A stretch of DNA of 53,089 nt from Rhodosalinus sp046542825 (lineage in GTDB: Bacteria; Pseudomonadota; Alphaproteobacteria; Rhodobacterales; Rhodobacteraceae): assembly GCF_046542825.1 (NCBI RefSeq), contig NZ_JBKHAQ010000004.1, positions 1-53,089 on the forward strand. Direction: 5' to 3'. Below, piece by piece: positions 8,782 to 16,078 of this stretch. A program made the translations under genes and the position numbers. Position 1 is the first letter of the stretch. Each line of letters opens with the position of its first letter. Under the pieces are notes generated by a model that ran no database searches, had not been told where the DNA came from, and saw nothing but the letters and a program-made list of their open reading frames with translations.

Positions 8782-9974
8782 CACTGGCTCTCCGGTGCGG
8801 CAGGCGTGTCGAGCAGCCGCTCGCGCATCCGGCCGATGTCCAGCTCGCTTTCGGGCCGCGGTTCGACCGTCTCTCCGTCCGAGACGAAACCCTGGCCCAC
8901 GGTGATGATGCGCGCCGGGTCGGGCAGCCCGGTGACCCAGATGCCCTCCGTCCCCGCGCGCACGATCGTCACGGGATGGAACTCGACAGTGTTCTCGTCC
9001 GTGACCGTCTTGATGCCCAGCCGGCCCGCCGGGTCGAGCGACAGGATCGCGGGCGAGAGGAAATGCGCCTCGACCTCCTCGCGGGGGATGCTGACCTGCG
9101 CGCTGATGCCTGCGGGGATCGCCCGGTCGTCGTTGGCGACCTCGATCTCGGCGGCAAAGGTGCGCGTCTGTGGATCGGCGGCGGCACCGACGAAGGCGAC
9201 CGTGCCGTCCCGCGTCTCGCCGGTGATGAAGCGGACCTCGGCCTCCTGGCCTTCGCGGATGCCGCGCAGCTCCTGCTGCGGGATCCGCACGGTGACGCTG
9301 AGCGGCGTAAGATCGACGAGGCGCGCGGCCGGGTTGCCGCCGCTGATGAACTCGCCCTCCTCGATCTCGAGCGATTCGATCCGCCCGGCAAAGGGGGCGC
9401 GGATGGTCGTGTCCTCCAGCGCCTCGCGTGCATTGGTCAGCTGTGATTCGGCCGCCGCCAGCGCCGCGCGCGCCTGCGCCAGCCGGTCCGCCGTGGCCAC
9501 GCCGCGATCGAGCAACGTCTGCGCGTTCTCGAACTCCCGCAGCGCGCGGTCGTACTCTTCCTGTGCGCGGTCGAGCTCGGCCTGCGCGCGCGCAGGCGCG
9601 ATCCGGCCGATGACCTGCCCGGCCTCGACAAGGTCGCCCTTGTCGACGGGCACCTCGGCGATGCTGCCGGTCGCTTCGGCCAGCACGCGCGTGTCGCGCT
9701 CGGGCTCCGACTGTCCTTCGGCGACGAAGACCTGGCGCACGGGCTCTGCGGCGGACTCGCGCACCGCGACCTGGACCGGGGCGATGGTGCCGTCGTTGCC
9801 GGAGGCTGCCTGTTCGTCTTCGGGCGGCAGGATGAGTGCGCTGCCCAGCCACGCGGCAAGCGCCAGAGCCGCGACAAGCGCGATCCACCTCGATCGCCCG
9901 GCGCCGCGGTCGCCCTCGAACCGCAGCGGCTCGGGGCGCTCACGACCGGAGGCCGGGTCCGATTCGCCTGACAT
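8781..9974 (-). CDS. RND periplasmic adaptor (membrane fusion protein, HlyD/AcrA family)
   Basis: Links the RND permease to an outer-membrane channel. About 397 residues: a basic cytosolic stretch, one membrane helix (WIALVAALALAAWLGSALIL, ~residues 30-49), lipoyl half-motifs on both sides of a coiled-coil hairpin (RAQAELDRAQEEYDRALREF to LAAAESQLTNAREAL), then barrel and membrane-proximal domains. The coiled coil is short. I place the start at 9974 because GGAGG stands 6 nt before that ATG; an ATG six bases earlier is directly adjacent to the same site and therefore less suitable. It is translationally coupled to the permease. No regulator gene flanks the pair. Confidence 0.9.
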   Translation of the reverse strand: MSGESDPASGRERPEPLRFEGDRGAGRSRWIALVAALALAAWLGSALILPPEDEQAASGNDGTIAPVQVAVRESAAEPVRQVFVAEGQSEPERDTRVLAEATGSIAEVPVDKGDLVEAGQVIGRIAPARAQAELDRAQEEYDRALREFENAQTLLDRGVATADRLAQARAALAAAESQLTNAREALEDTTIRAPFAGRIESLEIEEGEFISGGNPAARLVDLTPLSVTVRIPQQELRGIREGQEAEVRFITGETRDGTVAFVGAAADPQTRTFAAEIEVANDDRAIPAGISAQVSIPREEVEAHFLSPAILSLDPAGRLGIKTVTDENTVEFHPVTIVRAGTEGIWVTGLPDPARIITVGQGFVSDGETVEPRPESELDIGRMRERLLDTPAAPESQ

Positions 9975-10144
9975 GCTCATCCTCCGCACCCTGCGTCGTC
10001 CCTGACTAGCATCGGCGCAAAACGATGTCACAACGACGGTGCCCCGAAACGCGTCCGGCAGCCGCGGTCAGGGACGAGAACGGGCCGGCCCGGCGGCCGG
10101 CCCGGCGGTGGTGGTCCCGCGTGCGGCGCGGGTGCGAGTCGACC

Positions 10145-10633
10145 TCAGTCCTCGCCTTCGTCCGCGGTGGAGGCGTTGAGCAGGCCGTATTTCTCCTCGC
10201 CCAGCTTCTCGATCAGATCGAACTGGGTCTCGAGGAAGTCGATGTGCCCCTCCTCGTCCGCGATAAGCTCCTCGAAGAGGTTCTTGGTCACGTAGTCGCC
10301 CACGCTGTCGCAGTGGTTGCGCGCCTCGATGTAGAGGGTGCGCGCCTCGTGTTCGGCCGCCAGATCGCACTCCAGCGTTTCCTTGAGCGTCTGGCCTATC
10401 CGCAGCGCGTCGAGCTTCTGCAGGTTCGGGTGCCCCTCAAGGAAGATGATCCTCTCGATGAGCCGGTCGGCGTGGTGCATCTCCTCGATGCTTTCCTCGC
10501 GCGACTTGGCTGCCACCTTGCCGTAGCCCCAGTCCTCCTGCAGCCGGTAGTGCAGCCAGTACTGGCTGACCGCGGTCAGTTCGCTGCGCAGCGCCTTGTT
10601 GAGATATTCGATGACCTTGTCGTCGCCCTTCAT
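10145..10633 (-). CDS. bfr: Bacterioferritin
   Basis: Iron-storage cage protein, 162 residues. With the start at 10633 the numbering fits E. coli Bfr exactly: ferroxidase ligands Glu18, Glu51, His54, Glu94, Glu127 and His130 and the heme ligand Met52 are all present, so the subunit should be fully active. The start has AAGGAGGGC in front; two ATG codons are adjacent (10636 and 10633), and spacing favours the second. It follows bfd by 130 nt on the same strand. The 170 nt downstream hold only GC-rich tandem CCGGCCCGGCGG units that could fold into a stem. Confidence 0.95.
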   Translation of the reverse strand: MKGDDKVIEYLNKALRSELTAVSQYWLHYRLQEDWGYGKVAAKSREESIEEMHHADRLIERIIFLEGHPNLQKLDALRIGQTLKETLECDLAAEHEARTLYIEARNHCDSVGDYVTKNLFEELIADEEGHIDFLETQFDLIEKLGEEKYGLLNASTADEGED

Positions 10634-10763
10634 CATGCCCTCCTTACGCGCGTTGCCGCGTGAATGGGCCATAGAAGGAAGAGGCGCAAGCAAGAAGTGC
10701 CCGCATCGCGACGGCTGCGGGACGCTCCTGAAACAGTGTGGCGGGGCGAACCGGGGCGCTCCC

Positions 10764-11009
10764 CTATTTCGTGCCGGCGGCCGCCCTGGCCTTGCGAAGC
10801 CCGCGCAACTGGGCAGGCACCCCCGTGGCCGGATGCGATTCGAGGGTATTCATGAAGAGCGGCAGACAGCCGCCGCAGTCGGCCTTCTTGCCGAGGGCGC
10901 GATAGACCTTGCCGGGGGTGACGAGCGTGTCGGGGTCGGATGCGCGCATCCAGTCCACCGCGCGGCGGATTTCATCCTCCGAGATGTTCATGCAGTGGCA
11001 AACGATCAT
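10764..11009 (-). CDS. bfd: Bacterioferritin-associated ferredoxin Bfd
   Basis: A small [2Fe-2S] protein that reduces bacterioferritin and lets iron out of the cage. 81 residues; the four ligands show the Bfd pattern of CxC near the N-terminus (MIVCHCMNI, Cys4 and Cys6) and CxxC about 40 residues later (ADCGGCLP). The start at 11009 puts this motif at its normal place; frames reaching further upstream add only low-complexity basic sequence. The C-terminus is some 15 residues longer than in E. coli Bfd. Adjacent bfr gives a clear functional partner, and the upstream region carries candidate iron- and oxygen-responsive sites. Confidence 0.92.
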   Translation of the reverse strand: MIVCHCMNISEDEIRRAVDWMRASDPDTLVTPGKVYRALGKKADCGGCLPLFMNTLESHPATGVPAQLRGLRKARAAAGTK

Positions 11010-11102
11010 CCGGCTCTCCCTTGCGGCCCTGCGGCCCCGTCGTCTGGCCTGCGGCACCCACAGCCGCAGGAAAACTCGTCGCGCTCCCGATCCGTTCCGA
11101 CC

Positions 11103-11116
11103 TTGATGAAGATCAA
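11103..11116. promoter_or_regulatory. FNR/FnrL-type binding site, perfect match
   Basis: TTGATGAAGATCAA matches the FNR-family consensus TTGAT-N4-ATCAA at all ten specified positions, and the dyad extends by CC and GG outside. It lies about 94-107 nt upstream of the bfd start. Relative to the promoter at 11180-11208 it would be in the transcribed leader, so it may repress from there or serve a second promoter closer to bfd. The next + strand gene starts 180 nt away. Confidence 0.6.
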
Positions 11117-11179
11117 GGCGGCCCGGCGCGCTCCTGCGTTTTCTCTGCAAAACAGCGAGTCGCGCTGCCGGTCGAGGCA

Positions 11180-11217
11180 AATCTGACTACGGCAGTCGGA
11201 AAAGTCAATCCCGACTT
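11180..11217 (-). promoter_or_regulatory. Candidate bfd-bfr promoter with GACT/AGTC operator repeats
   Basis: On the minus strand TTGACT (11203-11208) and CAGATT (11180-11185) are separated by exactly 17 nt. The spacer contains the dyad GACT-N5-AGTC (11185-11197), and a second dyad AAGTC-N6-GACTT (11202-11217) overlaps the -35. Such AGTC/GACT pairs are in keeping with iron-regulator (IscR/iron-Rhodo-box-like) sites predicted in Rhodobacterales; I recall this motif class but cannot verify the exact consensus here. Confidence 0.5.
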
Positions 11218-11297
11218 ATTCGCTCGGAGATCGCCGGCGACCCGAAGCCCGCAGCGCCGCGTGCGACAAGGCCGGCAGGGCGCAAGGGGGGGGCGGC

Positions 11298-12077
11298 ATG
11301 GCGAAGTGGCTGATCGTCACCGATCTGGACGGCACCCTGCTCGAGCACGAGACCTATTCGCACGCCCCGGCGGAGGCCACGCTTGACCGGTTGCGCGCGG
11401 CCGGCGTGCCCGTGGCCTTCGCGAGTTCCAAGACCGCGGCAGAGATCGTGCCGCTGCGCGCCGAGCTGGGCTTTGCCCATGTTCCGGCCATCTGCGAGAA
11501 CGGCGGCGGGCTGGTGCCGCCGGGCAGGGATGCCCTGCCGGATCGTTCCCGCCACGCCCGCCTGCGCGCCGCGCTCGCTGCGCTGCCCGCCGCGCTCCGC
11601 GCTCCGTTCCGCGGCTTTTCCGACATGGACGTGGACGCTGTCGCCGCGGCGACGGGCCTGCCGCCCGACGCAGCCGCCCGCGCGCGCGACCGCGCCTTTA
11701 CCGAGCCGGGCCTCTGGACGGGAACGCAGGCGGACCGCGGCGCGTTCATCGAGGCATTGGCGGCGCAGGGCGTGACGGCGCGCGAGGGGGGCCGCTTTCT
11801 CACTCTCGGGTTCGGACACACCAAGGCGGAACGGATGCACCAGATCGCGGACGAGATGGGATGCGAGCGTCTCCTCGCGCTGGGCGATGCGCCCAACGAC
11901 ATCGAGATGCTGGAGGCAGCGGACCGCGCCGCCATCGTCGCCAACCCGCACCGCGCGCCGCTGCCCGCCCTGGGCGGCGAAGCCACGGGACGCATCCTGC
12001 GCACCGACCTGCCCGGCCCGGCGGGCTGGTCGCGGGCGGTGGAACGGATACTATCGGAAGAAGGCGTCGCCTTCTGA
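11298..12077 (+). CDS. HAD-IIB phosphatase, probable glucosyl-3-phosphoglycerate phosphatase
   Basis: 259 residues of the mannosyl-3-phosphoglycerate phosphatase/YedP branch of HAD hydrolases. The nucleophile motif is DLDGT (Asp9, Asp11), motif II lies in FASSK (Ser43/Ser44), Lys176 is the motif III candidate, and motif IV is GDAPND (Asp197, Asp201). The next gene, 35 nt on, encodes a glycosyltransferase resembling glucosyl-3-phosphoglycerate synthase, so this enzyme probably removes the phosphate to yield glucosylglycerate. The glucosyl rather than mannosyl assignment rests on that neighbour and on the GH13_18 phosphorylase opposite. A run of seven G stands before the ATG as ribosome-binding site. 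Confidence 0.8.
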   Translation: MAKWLIVTDLDGTLLEHETYSHAPAEATLDRLRAAGVPVAFASSKTAAEIVPLRAELGFAHVPAICENGGGLVPPGRDALPDRSRHARLRAALAALPAALRAPFRGFSDMDVDAVAAATGLPPDAAARARDRAFTEPGLWTGTQADRGAFIEALAAQGVTAREGGRFLTLGFGHTKAERMHQIADEMGCERLLALGDAPNDIEMLEAADRAAIVANPHRAPLPALGGEATGRILRTDLPGPAGWSRAVERILSEEGVAF

Positions 12078-12112
12078 CGCCCGCATTTCAGAAAGATTTC
12101 AGGAGCCCGGCC

Positions 12113-13333
12113 TTGGCGGATTTTCACCAGAACGGACAGGTGGCCACCCTGCACGACCTGCGCAGCGTCTCGCCTGACGCGCTCACCCATGCCGTCACCA
12201 CCTTTTCGCGCGACCGTCCCGCGACGCTGATCCTGCCCTCGCTCTATTCCGAGCTTGAGGGCAATGCGCTGCCGCTCATCCTCGACGAGTTGGCGCAGGT
12301 GCCCTATCTGAAACGCATCGTCATCGGCCTCGATCAGGCGGATGCGGCGCAATTCGCCCACGCCGTGCGCTACTTTTCCCGGCTGCCGCAGGATCACGTC
12401 GTGATCTGGAACGACAGCCCCCGCCAGCGCGCGCTGGGCGACCGGCTGAAGGCGCACGGCCTCTACCCCTCCGAGCCGGGCAAGGGCAAGAACGTCTGGT
12501 CCTGCATGGGCTACATGCTGGCCCGGCGCGACACATGGGTCGCCGCGGTGCACGACTGCGACATCCTCACCTACTCGCGCCACATGCTGACGCGGTTGAT
12601 CTACCCGGTGGTGAACCCGAACTTCTCCTACCAGGTGTCCAAGGGCTTCTACCCCCGGCTGGGCGAGGGCAAGATGAACGGGCGGGTCACGCGCCTGCTG
12701 GTCTCGCCGCTGCTGATCGCGCTGCGCAAGGTGGTGGGGGACAGCGACTATGTCGATTTCCTGCGCAGCTTCCGCTATCCGCTGTCGGGCGAGGTGGCGC
12801 TGCGCACCGCCATCCTGCCCGATCTGCGCATCCCCTCGGACTGGGGCCTCGAGATCGGCATGCTGAGCGAGGCCTGGCGCAACCTGGCGCCCAAGTCGGT
12901 CTGCCAGGTCGAGATCTCGGATGCCTACGACCACAAGCATCAGGCGCTTTCGCCCGAGGACGCGGCCACGGGGCTGAACCGCATGTCCACCGACATCTGC
13001 AAGGCGATCTTCCGCAAGCTCGCCGCCGACGGCACCGTGTTCACCCAGAACACCTTCCGCACGCTCAAGGCGGTCTATTACCGCTCGGCGCTCGACATGC
13101 TGGAAAGCTACTACAACGATGCCGCGATGAACGGCCTGACCATGGACCGCCACAAGGAGGAGCAGTCCGTCGAGCTTTTTGCCGAGAACATCATGCGCGC
13201 CGGACAGGCCTTTCTCGACAACCCCTTCGAAACTCCCTTCATTCCCACCTGGTCGCGGGTCAACGCCGCCGACCCGGAACTGCTGACCGACATGCTGCGG
13301 GCGGTGGAGGAGGATCTGGCGGAGGTGCGCTGA
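12113..13333 (+). CDS. gpgS: Glycosyltransferase, probable glucosyl-3-phosphoglycerate synthase (TTG start)
   Basis: 406 residues. A GT-A fold transferase: an N-terminal nucleotide-sugar strand (TLILPSLYSELEG, Glu48), VVIWNDSP (~97-103), the metal-binding HDCD in place of DXD (147-150), NPNFSYQVSKGFYPR and MNGRV (~168-192), SDWGLEIG (~242-249) and a conserved DHKH (273-276). This order resembles bacterial/archaeal GpgS enzymes that join glucose from NDP-glucose to 3-phosphoglycerate. No ATG or GTG is suitably placed; TTG at 12113 has AGGAG 7 nt upstream and gives the expected N-terminus. The gene lies 35 nt after the phosphatase gene, forming a synthesis pair. The donor nucleotide is not evident. 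Confidence 0.8.
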   Translation: MADFHQNGQVATLHDLRSVSPDALTHAVTTFSRDRPATLILPSLYSELEGNALPLILDELAQVPYLKRIVIGLDQADAAQFAHAVRYFSRLPQDHVVIWNDSPRQRALGDRLKAHGLYPSEPGKGKNVWSCMGYMLARRDTWVAAVHDCDILTYSRHMLTRLIYPVVNPNFSYQVSKGFYPRLGEGKMNGRVTRLLVSPLLIALRKVVGDSDYVDFLRSFRYPLSGEVALRTAILPDLRIPSDWGLEIGMLSEAWRNLAPKSVCQVEISDAYDHKHQALSPEDAATGLNRMSTDICKAIFRKLAADGTVFTQNTFRTLKAVYYRSALDMLESYYNDAAMNGLTMDRHKEEQSVELFAENIMRAGQAFLDNPFETPFIPTWSRVNAADPELLTDMLRAVEEDLAEVR

Positions 13334-13361
13334 GCGGATCGTCCGAAGCCCGGCCTTTGCC

Positions 13362-13598
13362 ATGCCCCGCCCCCCACAGCGTCCCGCGTTCCACTACCTG
13401 CCCGGCAAGACCGTCTGCCCGGACCTCTTCCGCCGACCGGACGGGACCTTCGGCTTCGAGGAATACCGGCGCGAGCCGGAGGACGGGCGGGGCCGGTTCG
13501 TGATCGGGCATCACGGGCACCGGGTCTCCGACAGCGAGGCCGCGGCGCTTGCGGCGGCGCGGCGGGACATGGCCCGGCTGGACAGGCTGCCGGGCTGA
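13362..13598 (+). CDS. Small basic hypothetical protein
   Basis: 78 residues, soluble, rich in Arg, with FHYLPGKTVCPDLFRRPDGTFGFEEYRREPEDGRGRFVIGHHGHRVSDSEAAALAAARRD split between a beta-like first half and an Ala-rich helix. I do not recognise a family. Support comes from its position 28 nt after gpgS on the same strand and from a composition that reads like a real protein and not like an antisense shadow. The ribosome-binding site is weak, so the start could be wrong. No function can be given. Confidence 0.55.
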   Translation: MPRPPQRPAFHYLPGKTVCPDLFRRPDGTFGFEEYRREPEDGRGRFVIGHHGHRVSDSEAAALAAARRDMARLDRLPG

Positions 13599-13642
13599 CC
13601 GGCGCAGGACCGCCGATTTCTGACAATATTGCTCAGGTATGC

Positions 13643-13669
13643 TTGACAGGAGGCCTTGTGCGGGATTAT
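13643..13669 (+). promoter_or_regulatory. Candidate promoter of the small secreted protein gene
   Basis: A perfect -35 TTGACA (13643-13648) is followed by GATTAT (13664-13669, 15-nt spacer) or ATTATC one base later (16-nt spacer). The gene start is about 65 nt downstream. The spacer is slightly short for a housekeeping promoter. Confidence 0.45.
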
Positions 13670-13735
13670 CCGACTGAAACACTAGGCTTTGGCGCGCAGC
13701 GCGAACCCAAGCCGCCTCAACCGAAGGAAGCAGAG

Positions 13736-14113
13736 ATGACCGCAATCAGATCCCTGATCGCCACCGCCGCCCTGGGGCTGTCGGCGCTCGCCGCCACGGC
13801 CGACGAGGACGATGTGCAGCACTACGCCATTGAGCCCTCCGAGACGCTGGAGCAGGCGCTGACCAACTTCACCGAGTACAACGCCAAGGTCCGCGACGTG
13901 CTGGAGCGCGAGGATCTTTCCGTCGCCGACATGGAGGAGATACACGAATACACCTACACGATCGAGGCGGCGCTGGCGAAGATCAACGAGGAGTTCGGCG
14001 CCCTGCCCGAGACGCTGGAGGCGCTGCACCTGGCCTCCGAGGCGCACGACGCCGACGAGGTGCGCAGCCTTGCAGAGACCTACTTCGAGACGGCAGGCGA
14101 GCTTTCGGAGTGA
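13736..14113 (+). CDS. Small secreted helical protein
   Basis: 125 residues beginning with a Sec signal peptide (MTAIRSLIATAALGLSALAATA, cleavage expected near residue 22), then an acidic, almost fully helical domain (ETLEQALTNFTEYNAKVRDVL to LAETYFETAGELSE). I recall similar proteins in marine gammaproteobacteria and Rhodobacterales under a DUF label (possibly DUF6746) but cannot confirm it. It should be periplasmic. It has its own promoter candidate and lies between the glucosylglycerate synthesis genes and the convergent phosphorylase gene, leaving 15 nt between stops. The start is set by GGAAG and the signal peptide. Confidence 0.7.
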   Translation: MTAIRSLIATAALGLSALAATADEDDVQHYAIEPSETLEQALTNFTEYNAKVRDVLEREDLSVADMEEIHEYTYTIEAALAKINEEFGALPETLEALHLASEAHDADEVRSLAETYFETAGELSE

Positions 14114-14128
14114 CACCCGGACGCCGGA

Positions 14129-15904
14129 TCAGCCCCGATTGCTGATCCAGCGGCACTGGTAGGGGGCGAGGCGGATCGCAGGCCCCACGGATGCGATCCG
14201 CTCGCCCGACAGCAGGTCGCACCAGTCCTCGCCGTCGATCAGGTTGATGGCCGAGGGCTCTATCTCGACCGTCTCGCCGCTGACGTTGTGCAGCGCAAAG
14301 ACCGACTGGCCGCGGTCGAGGCTCTGCCGCCACAGCCCGAACACGCGCTCGTCGAGTTGCAGGGTGAACTGCGTGGCGTTCGGGTGGAAGGCCGGCTGCC
14401 GGCGGCGCACGCCCATGCGCCGCCGCAACTCGCCCAGCGCGCGGGCCTGGCGGCTTTCGGGATCGTCGAGCCGCGTCTGCAGATCCGGATAGTGCCAGCG
14501 GTGGCGGTTGATCGCGCGTGCGACACCCGTCTTCTGCACCCCCGCGTGGTCGTTGCCCGTGGCAAGCAGCGCATGGATGTAGAAGGCCGGGATACCCTCC
14601 AGCGCCATGACGATGGTCTGCGAGCACAGGAAGCGCTCCATGTGATGCGCCGTCTCGCCCGCGCAGGTGGCGCCCATCGCGTCGAACCAGGTGATGTTGA
14701 TCTCGTAGGGCGTCTCGCTCCTGTCGGGAGCGGTGCGCATCGACACGAGGCCCCCCTGCCCCGTCGCGCAGTCGATGCTGCGCGCCACCTCTTCGGGGGG
14801 CAGGATGCCTTCGGCCGGGCGCATCCCGATCCCGTCGTGGCTGGCCGAGAAGTTCAGATAGGCGCAGCCCAGCTGCGCGGGCGGCATCCCCTGCTGCCAG
14901 CGGATCAGGTAGCGCGCGGTTCCTGACTGCAGCGCGTGCAGCAGCAGCGGCGGCAGCGAGAAGTTGTAGACGACATGCGCCTCGTTGCGGTTGCCGAAGT
15001 AGCTGAGGTTCTCGGCCTTCGGCACGTTGGTCTCGGTCACCAGGATCACGGGCTCGACGGCGTAGTCGCACAAGAGCCGCATCAGCCGCACGATCGCGTG
15101 GGTTTCGGGCAGGTGGATGCAGGGCGTGCCCACGACCTTCCACAGGAAGGCCACGGCATCCAGCCTCAGGATGCGCACCCCGTTGTCGATGTGCAGCCGC
15201 ATGATCGCCAGGAATTCCAGCAGCACCTCGGGATTGCGGAAATCGAGGTCGATCTGGTCGTGGCTGAAGGTGCACCAGACGTGGGCGGGGCCGGCCGCCG
15301 TCTCGACCCGGCGCAGCAGCGGATGGGTGCGCGGGCGGACGACAAGGCTGAGGTCCTCGCCCGGATCGGCCTCCATGAAGAAACGGTCGTAGGGCGAATG
15401 GCCCTGAAGATAGGCGGTGAACCAAGGCCCCTGGCTCGAGACATGGTTCAGCACCAGGTCGGACATCAGCTTGAACTCGGCCGCGATGCGCCGGATGTCC
15501 GACCAGTCGCCCAGCGTGGGATTGACTGCGCGGTAGTCGGTCACGGCAAAACCGTCGTCCGAGGTGAAGGGAAAGAACGGCAGGATATGCACACCGTCCA
15601 CCGTGCCGCGCAGGTTTCGGTGCAGGAAGTCGCGCAACAGGTCCAGCGGCTTGTGCACCCCGTCCACGATGGAGTTGCCGTAGGTGATGAGCAGCGCGTC
15701 CCTTTCCGACCAGAAGTTGTTGGAGGGCACGCGCGCCCGGCGCCGGCGCGGGCGCTCGCCGGGCCAGAAGGCCTGCGTGATGCGCGCGGCCAGATCGGCG
15801 CGGTCGGCTCGCGGATAGATCGCCGCGATCAGGTCGTGAAGGCGGGCCTCGAAGCTCAGGGACATGCGGTGTGCGGGCTCGGTCTGCGGATCGCTGGCCA
15901 GCAT
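14129..15904 (-). CDS. GH13_18 sugar phosphorylase, probable glucosylglycerate phosphorylase
   Basis: 591 residues of the sucrose-phosphorylase branch of GH13. The opening ITYGNSIVDG and VDGVHILPFFPFTSDDGFAVTDY are typical for subfamily 18. The catalytic set is intact: nucleophile Asp249 (ILRLDAV), acid/base Glu291 (LVTETN) and transition-state Asp357 (SHDGIG). Subfamily 18 contains sucrose, sucrose 6-phosphate and glucosylglycerate phosphorylases; the genes for making glucosylglycerate next door favour the last, which would release glucose 1-phosphate and glycerate. The start at 15904 has a weak GGAAG; an ATG at residue 14 (15865) lacks any ribosome site. It converges on the synthesis genes. 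Confidence 0.85.
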   Translation of the reverse strand: MLASDPQTEPAHRMSLSFEARLHDLIAAIYPRADRADLAARITQAFWPGERPRRRRARVPSNNFWSERDALLITYGNSIVDGVHKPLDLLRDFLHRNLRGTVDGVHILPFFPFTSDDGFAVTDYRAVNPTLGDWSDIRRIAAEFKLMSDLVLNHVSSQGPWFTAYLQGHSPYDRFFMEADPGEDLSLVVRPRTHPLLRRVETAAGPAHVWCTFSHDQIDLDFRNPEVLLEFLAIMRLHIDNGVRILRLDAVAFLWKVVGTPCIHLPETHAIVRLMRLLCDYAVEPVILVTETNVPKAENLSYFGNRNEAHVVYNFSLPPLLLHALQSGTARYLIRWQQGMPPAQLGCAYLNFSASHDGIGMRPAEGILPPEEVARSIDCATGQGGLVSMRTAPDRSETPYEINITWFDAMGATCAGETAHHMERFLCSQTIVMALEGIPAFYIHALLATGNDHAGVQKTGVARAINRHRWHYPDLQTRLDDPESRQARALGELRRRMGVRRRQPAFHPNATQFTLQLDERVFGLWRQSLDRGQSVFALHNVSGETVEIEPSAINLIDGEDWCDLLSGERIASVGPAIRLAPYQCRWISNRG

Positions 15905-16078
15905 AGTGCTTCCGTCACCAAGCCCAAGCCCCCGTTGCGAATTTCATTGGCGCACAGGGATTGATCAAAAGACCCTGAAACCGCTGCCCGTTTCGGCAGG
16001 ATACCCCGTCCCGACCGGCACCAGCATTTTCCTCGGCGCGGGGCGACGGCTTGATGTGCGGGGGAAGCGGGGACTGCG

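Noticed and set aside
8782..9888. A longer RND permease reading to 9888
   Set aside because: The extra ~370 residues lie inside the adaptor gene in another frame and are low complexity; the ATG at 8781 coupled to the adaptor stop is far better.
10060..10140. Tandem CCGGCCCGGCGG units after bfr, considered as a repeat array
   Set aside because: Only two units, in a very GC-rich gap; at most part of a terminator stem.
15960..16060. A short minus-strand stretch reading LVPVGTGYPAETGSGF next to an inverted GAAAC/GTTTC pair, considered as a gene fragment or a stem-loop RNA
   Set aside because: Too short to assign to any family, and the stem has only five pairs; it lies in the divergent promoter region of the phosphorylase and the Anbu operon.
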